A stretch of DNA of 15,808 nt from Clostridiales bacterium (lineage in GTDB: Bacteria; Bacillota; Clostridia; Peptostreptococcales; JAAYPU01). Positions within the stretch are counted from its first letter, which is position 1, and every line of letters starts with the position of its first letter. Below are positions 13,092-15,808 of the stretch, in pieces. Location: assembly GCA_012519645.1 (NCBI GenBank), contig JAAYPU010000380.1, forward strand, positions 1-15,808. The letters run 5' to 3'. The translations under genes and the position numbers were made by a program. The notes under the pieces were generated by a model. The model did not search any database. It was not told where the DNA came from and saw only the letters and a list, made by a program, of their open reading frames with translations.

Positions 13092-13952
13092 ATGAGAAAA
13101 AGCAGTGACCTTTATTCCATAGGAGAGTTATCTAAATTATTTAATATTCCAATATCTACTTTAAGATATTATGACGAGATTGGATTGTTTAAGCCTAAAT
13201 ATACAGACAAAGACAGTAATTATAGATATTATTCTATTGAACAGTTTGCTTTACTGACTTTGATCAGATACTTAAAGCTATCTCATATCTCAGTAAAGGA
13301 AATTAAAAAAATAGTAAATCAAGTTACCCCGGAAAACTACGTGAATTTTTTAAAGAAACAAAGAACACAACTTAAAGAGGAACTGGATAATTTAGAATTT
13401 ATAATGGATAAATTCTCCATGAGAATAAATGAAATAGAGGAAGCCATGAAAATGGAGCAGCTTCCCATAATATCAGTAAAAGAGCTGCCTGACAGAAAAA
13501 TTTTATACTACCAGGACAATATTACTTCACGAATAAGTTTAGAAAAAGCAATCAGGGGATTTGAAAAAAAATTGGGATATGCCATTGATAAAGTAGGATT
13601 GACTATGTCCTATGATGATCTTGTAAATGAAAACTATGACGTAAATAATGGCATTTTTATCAAATGCGATGATAAAAATAACAATAAAAACCTAATAAAA
13701 GTTTTGGAGGCGGGTACTTATGTGTGCATTAATTATCGCGCCTCTCATAGTGACCTGCCTGTATATTATAAAATGATAATGGACTACATAAAAGAAAATA
13801 ATTACATACCTCTAAAAAAAGACTCTATCAGGAGAACGATAATAGATTCATCTATTGATTCTAATATCATTGATTCTTCAATCGATAAATATATATCAAC
13901 AAAAATAAATAAAAACCTTGGCGAAATACAAATCCCGGTTATTATAGGATGA
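13092..13952 (+). CDS. MerR-family regulator with BmrR/GyrI-like effector domain
   Basis: 286 residues. The N-terminal winged helix-turn-helix of MerR type, YSIGELSKLFNIPISTLRYY, starts at residue 8; a wing NYRYYSIEQFA follows. A dimerising coiled coil lies at about 80-120, and the C-terminal half (about 130-286) resembles GyrI/BmrR multidrug-sensing domains, ending GEIQIPV with the Glu278 that corresponds to the ligand-contacting Glu of BmrR. There is no Cys cluster for metal sensing, so an organic, possibly cationic, ligand is more likely. An oddity is a tandem 9-residue duplication, IIDSSIDSN/IIDSSIDKY (250-267), just before the last strand. ATG 13092 follows GAGGT (13081-13085). It probably acts on the 19-bp-spacer promoter at 12060-12090 and lies in one unit with the PrpD remnant and CapA. 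Confidence 0.88.
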   Translation: MRKSSDLYSIGELSKLFNIPISTLRYYDEIGLFKPKYTDKDSNYRYYSIEQFALLTLIRYLKLSHISVKEIKKIVNQVTPENYVNFLKKQRTQLKEELDNLEFIMDKFSMRINEIEEAMKMEQLPIISVKELPDRKILYYQDNITSRISLEKAIRGFEKKLGYAIDKVGLTMSYDDLVNENYDVNNGIFIKCDDKNNNKNLIKVLEAGTYVCINYRASHSDLPVYYKMIMDYIKENNYIPLKKDSIRRTIIDSSIDSNIIDSSIDKYISTKINKNLGEIQIPVIIG

Positions 13953-13973
13953 AGTTTTACGACTATAAAACTT
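13952..13973 (+). other. Small hairpin between merR-like gene and capA-like gene
   Basis: Perfect 8-bp stem AAGTTTTA/TAAAACTT (13952-13959/13966-13973), loop CGACTA, starting at the last base of the merR stop and followed at once by TTGGAGGG, the ribosome binding site of the next gene. Weak as a terminator; it may modulate translation or mRNA stability. Confidence 0.45.
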
Positions 13974-13989
13974 TTGGAGGGAATAATTT

Positions 13990-15114
13990 ATGAAGAAAGA
14001 AATAATTTTATACGGTGTTGGTGACTTAGGACCTTGCAGGGATAAACCGGAATCTATTTTTCAGGATGTAAGTCATATTTTTAAAGAGGGAGATATATCT
14101 TTTGGACAATTAGAACCTGTTTTTTCACGTCGAGGAACACCATTGCCCCAGTCCCGTCTGCCGATGCGCTGCGATCCTGCAGGGGCTAAAGCTATTAAAG
14201 ACGCCGGATTTGACGTTATATCCTTTGCAACAAATCATTGCATGGATTGGGGAAGAGAAGCATTTTATGACACAATTGAAGCTTTGAATAATCAAAATCT
14301 ATTATGTATAGGTGCGGGAAAAGATATTTTCGAAGCCCGAAAGTCAGTGATAATAAAACGCGATGACACTAAAGTGGCTTTTTTAGGATACAACTCTATT
14401 CTGCCTCAGGGATATTTTGCAGATGAGAGACGACCGGGATGTGCACCACTGAGAGGGTTTACCATATATGAGCAAATAGAGCATGACCAGCCGGGAACGC
14501 CTGCAAGAATACATACTTATCCCCATAGAGACGACATGAAAGCGCTGATAGCTGATGTAAAAAAGGCTAAAGAAGAAGCGGATATAGTCATTGTTTCCAT
14601 TCATTGGGGATTGCATTTTATTCCGTCGGTAATTGCCGATTACCAGAGGGATTATGCATATGCAGCTATTGACGCAGGAGCGGATCTTATTCTGGGACAT
14701 CATTCTCATATACTTAAACCGATTGAAGTCTATAAACGAAAAGTAATTTTTTACAGCTTAGCAAATTTTGCTTTGGATCCGCCTCACAAATTTGCGGAAG
14801 GTGGTGTGTTGTCGGGCAAATCTCATACGGAGCTTCAGGAACTTAATCCGGATTGGAAGAAAGCACCTGAAAAGCCTATGCCTACGGACTCTTTTAAAAC
14901 AATAATTGCTAAATGCTATATTGAGGATAAAAAAATTATTAAAGTATCATATATGCCCGTTGATATAAATATGGATACTTATAATCCGAAGGCTGTAACT
15001 GCTGACAGCCCAAAATTCGATGAAATCATGAACTATATGAGTCAAATAACTAAAGAACAAAAAATAAATACTGAATATCTAAAAAATATGGATGAAGTAG
15101 AAATAGTATTATAG
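13990..15114 (+). CDS. CapA-family metallophosphatase-like protein
   Basis: 374 residues related to CapA/PgsA, which have a calcineurin-like metal-dependent phosphoesterase fold. Visible motifs: GVGDLGP (9-15), QLEPVFS (40-46), the metal-binding ATNHCMDWG (80-88), SIHWG (203-207) and GHHSHILKP (236-244). It has no signal peptide or membrane segment and no capB/capC neighbours, so a role in poly-gamma-glutamate capsule making is unlikely despite the family name. Cytosolic CapA-like proteins occur in metabolic clusters with unknown function. ATG 13990 follows GGAGGG (13976-13981). The gene follows the MerR regulator by 37 bases and ends before a strong terminator, so it is probably the last gene of the MerR-controlled islet. 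No function is assigned. Confidence 0.85.
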   Translation: MKKEIILYGVGDLGPCRDKPESIFQDVSHIFKEGDISFGQLEPVFSRRGTPLPQSRLPMRCDPAGAKAIKDAGFDVISFATNHCMDWGREAFYDTIEALNNQNLLCIGAGKDIFEARKSVIIKRDDTKVAFLGYNSILPQGYFADERRPGCAPLRGFTIYEQIEHDQPGTPARIHTYPHRDDMKALIADVKKAKEEADIVIVSIHWGLHFIPSVIADYQRDYAYAAIDAGADLILGHHSHILKPIEVYKRKVIFYSLANFALDPPHKFAEGGVLSGKSHTELQELNPDWKKAPEKPMPTDSFKTIIAKCYIEDKKIIKVSYMPVDINMDTYNPKAVTADSPKFDEIMNYMSQITKEQKINTEYLKNMDEVEIVL

Positions 15115-15149
15115 TTTTCCAATGCAGATTTCATAATATATTTTCCCAG

Positions 15150-15195
15150 TAAAAGCCAAATATAAGCATTTGAGTGCTTATGTTTGGCTTTTATT
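15150..15195 (+). terminator. Strong rho-independent terminator after capA-like gene
   Basis: Near-continuous 20-bp stem: TAAAAGCCAAA/TTTGGCTTTTA (15150-15160/15183-15193), then TATAAGCA/GTGCTTAT with wobbles (15161-15169/15174-15182), loop about TTGA. TTTT lies within the 3' arm. A-rich and T-rich flanks suggest it could work in both directions. Confidence 0.88.
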
Positions 15196-15242
15196 AAATC
15201 AATTATAGGGTTATTCAAGAACATATAGTTGTTCAACGAAAA

Positions 15243-15271
15243 CTGACAATTTTTTAAAAATATGATATAAT
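15243..15271 (+). promoter_or_regulatory. Sigma-A promoter of scpA
   Basis: CTGACA (15243-15248), a 17-nt spacer, then consensus TATAAT (15266-15271), 30 bases before the scpA start. A dyad GAACA/TGTTC (15220-15235 region) lies just upstream, but its spacing does not fit a LexA box. Confidence 0.75.
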
Positions 15272-15300
15272 ACTTTAGATATTTTCTAATGAGGTGCATC

Positions 15301-15808
15301 ATGACATATAATATTAAGTTGAATGTTTTTGAAGGTCCGTTTGATTTGCTGGTATATCTGATTGAGAAAGCACAGATGGATATATATGATATACAGATTT
15401 CAGAAATTACGCAGCAATATATTGATTATATGGAAATGATGAAAAAATTTAACTTAGAAGTAGCGGCAGAATTTTTGGTTTTGGCAGCTACTTTAATAGA
15501 GATAAAATCGAGAATGCTCTTACCGAATAAAGAAGCAGCTCTAAATGAAAATATCGAAGAAATCGATCCGCGTACTGAGTTAGTACAAAAAATACTTGAA
15601 TATAAGAAATTTAAGAATGCAGCTGAAGAATTGAAAGAAAGGGAAGAAATAGCATCCCATATATATTTCAAGGTGAAAGAGGATATAGGTTATCAAAACG
15701 GCAATTCAGAATATATTGATTTGGATTTGGATCAATTTATTCAAGCTTTTAATCTATTTCTTAAGAAAAAAAAGAAAATATTTGATATACAAAAAAAATA
15801 TTTGGAAG
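15301..15808 (+). CDS. scpA: Segregation and condensation protein A (3' end outside window)
   Basis: The first 169 codons of ScpA, the kleisin subunit that joins SMC heads and binds ScpB in the bacterial condensin. Full-length proteins are about 245-260 residues, so the C-terminal winged helix that contacts the SMC cap lies beyond the window. The N-terminus is diagnostic: NVFEGPFDLLVYLIEKAQMD and YLEY-like helices, then AAEFLVLAATLIEIKSRMLL, the SMC-neck-binding helical bundle. The middle is the usual charged, variable linker. ATG 15301 follows GAGGTG (15291-15296). It has its own sigma-A promoter and is insulated from the capA-like gene by a terminator. scpB is expected next, but this cannot be seen. 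Confidence 0.95.
   Translation, partial: MTYNIKLNVFEGPFDLLVYLIEKAQMDIYDIQISEITQQYIDYMEMMKKFNLEVAAEFLVLAATLIEIKSRMLLPNKEAALNENIEEIDPRTELVQKILEYKKFKNAAEELKEREEIASHIYFKVKEDIGYQNGNSEYIDLDLDQFIQAFNLFLKKKKKIFDIQKKYLE

Noticed and set aside
15220..15235. LexA/SOS box upstream of scpA (GAACA...TGTTC)
   Set aside because: The spacing between half-sites is 6-8 nt instead of 4, and outer bases do not fit.

Overview
This is a low-GC chromosomal window from an endospore-forming member of the Bacillota, most likely Clostridia. The evidence is AT-rich codon use, strong AAGGAGG-type ribosome binding sites, frequent TTG/GTG starts, and sporulation genes (spoVS, spoIIM, dacF) set among housekeeping genes. A Tissierellales/Sedimentibacter-like origin is only a guess. 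All convincing genes are on the + strand. I see no tRNA, rRNA, transposase, phage gene or CRISPR array.

Layout: (1) 1-292, repeat-rich intergenic DNA. (2) 293-2765, a small zinc-ribbon protein, spoVS with a sigma-H-like promoter and a strong terminator, and purB. (3) 2947-5884, proA, proC and a nudF-type ADP-ribose pyrophosphatase; proB is not in the window. (4) 5885-6326, a terminator, an inverted repeat element and a foldable segment that may be a structured RNA. (5) 6327-11964, spoIIM, xerD, deoB, pdp and dacF. From memory, this follows the Bacillus subtilis order nudF-spoIIM-...-xerD-drm-pupG-dacF-spoIIA. (6) 11978-15195, an islet between two terminators. Here spoIIAA-spoIIAB-sigF would be expected; instead there is a MerR-type promoter/operator, a 5'-truncated MmgE/PrpD gene, a BmrR-like regulator and a CapA-family protein. 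(7) 15243-15808, a sigma-A promoter and the start of scpA.

How the genes relate: proA and proC make proline from glutamate semialdehyde. purB serves purine synthesis. deoB and pdp salvage deoxyribose and pyrimidine nucleosides. dacF, spoIIM and spoVS act in sporulation. xerD and scpA act in chromosome resolution and condensation.

The least ordinary feature is the intergenic DNA. At least five gaps hold mosaics of the same modules: GGTCTCAGG-type repeats, TAACTAA-like repeats, an AT-rich palindrome followed by TAAATCATAAATC-like repeats, and small hairpins with an invariant C(GAA)G tip. The hairpins occur in an exact 24-nt register; their stems differ between units but stay self-complementary. 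They lie directly in front of the translation signals of proA, proC and deoB. I do not recognise this composite family, and it is the main candidate for something undescribed.
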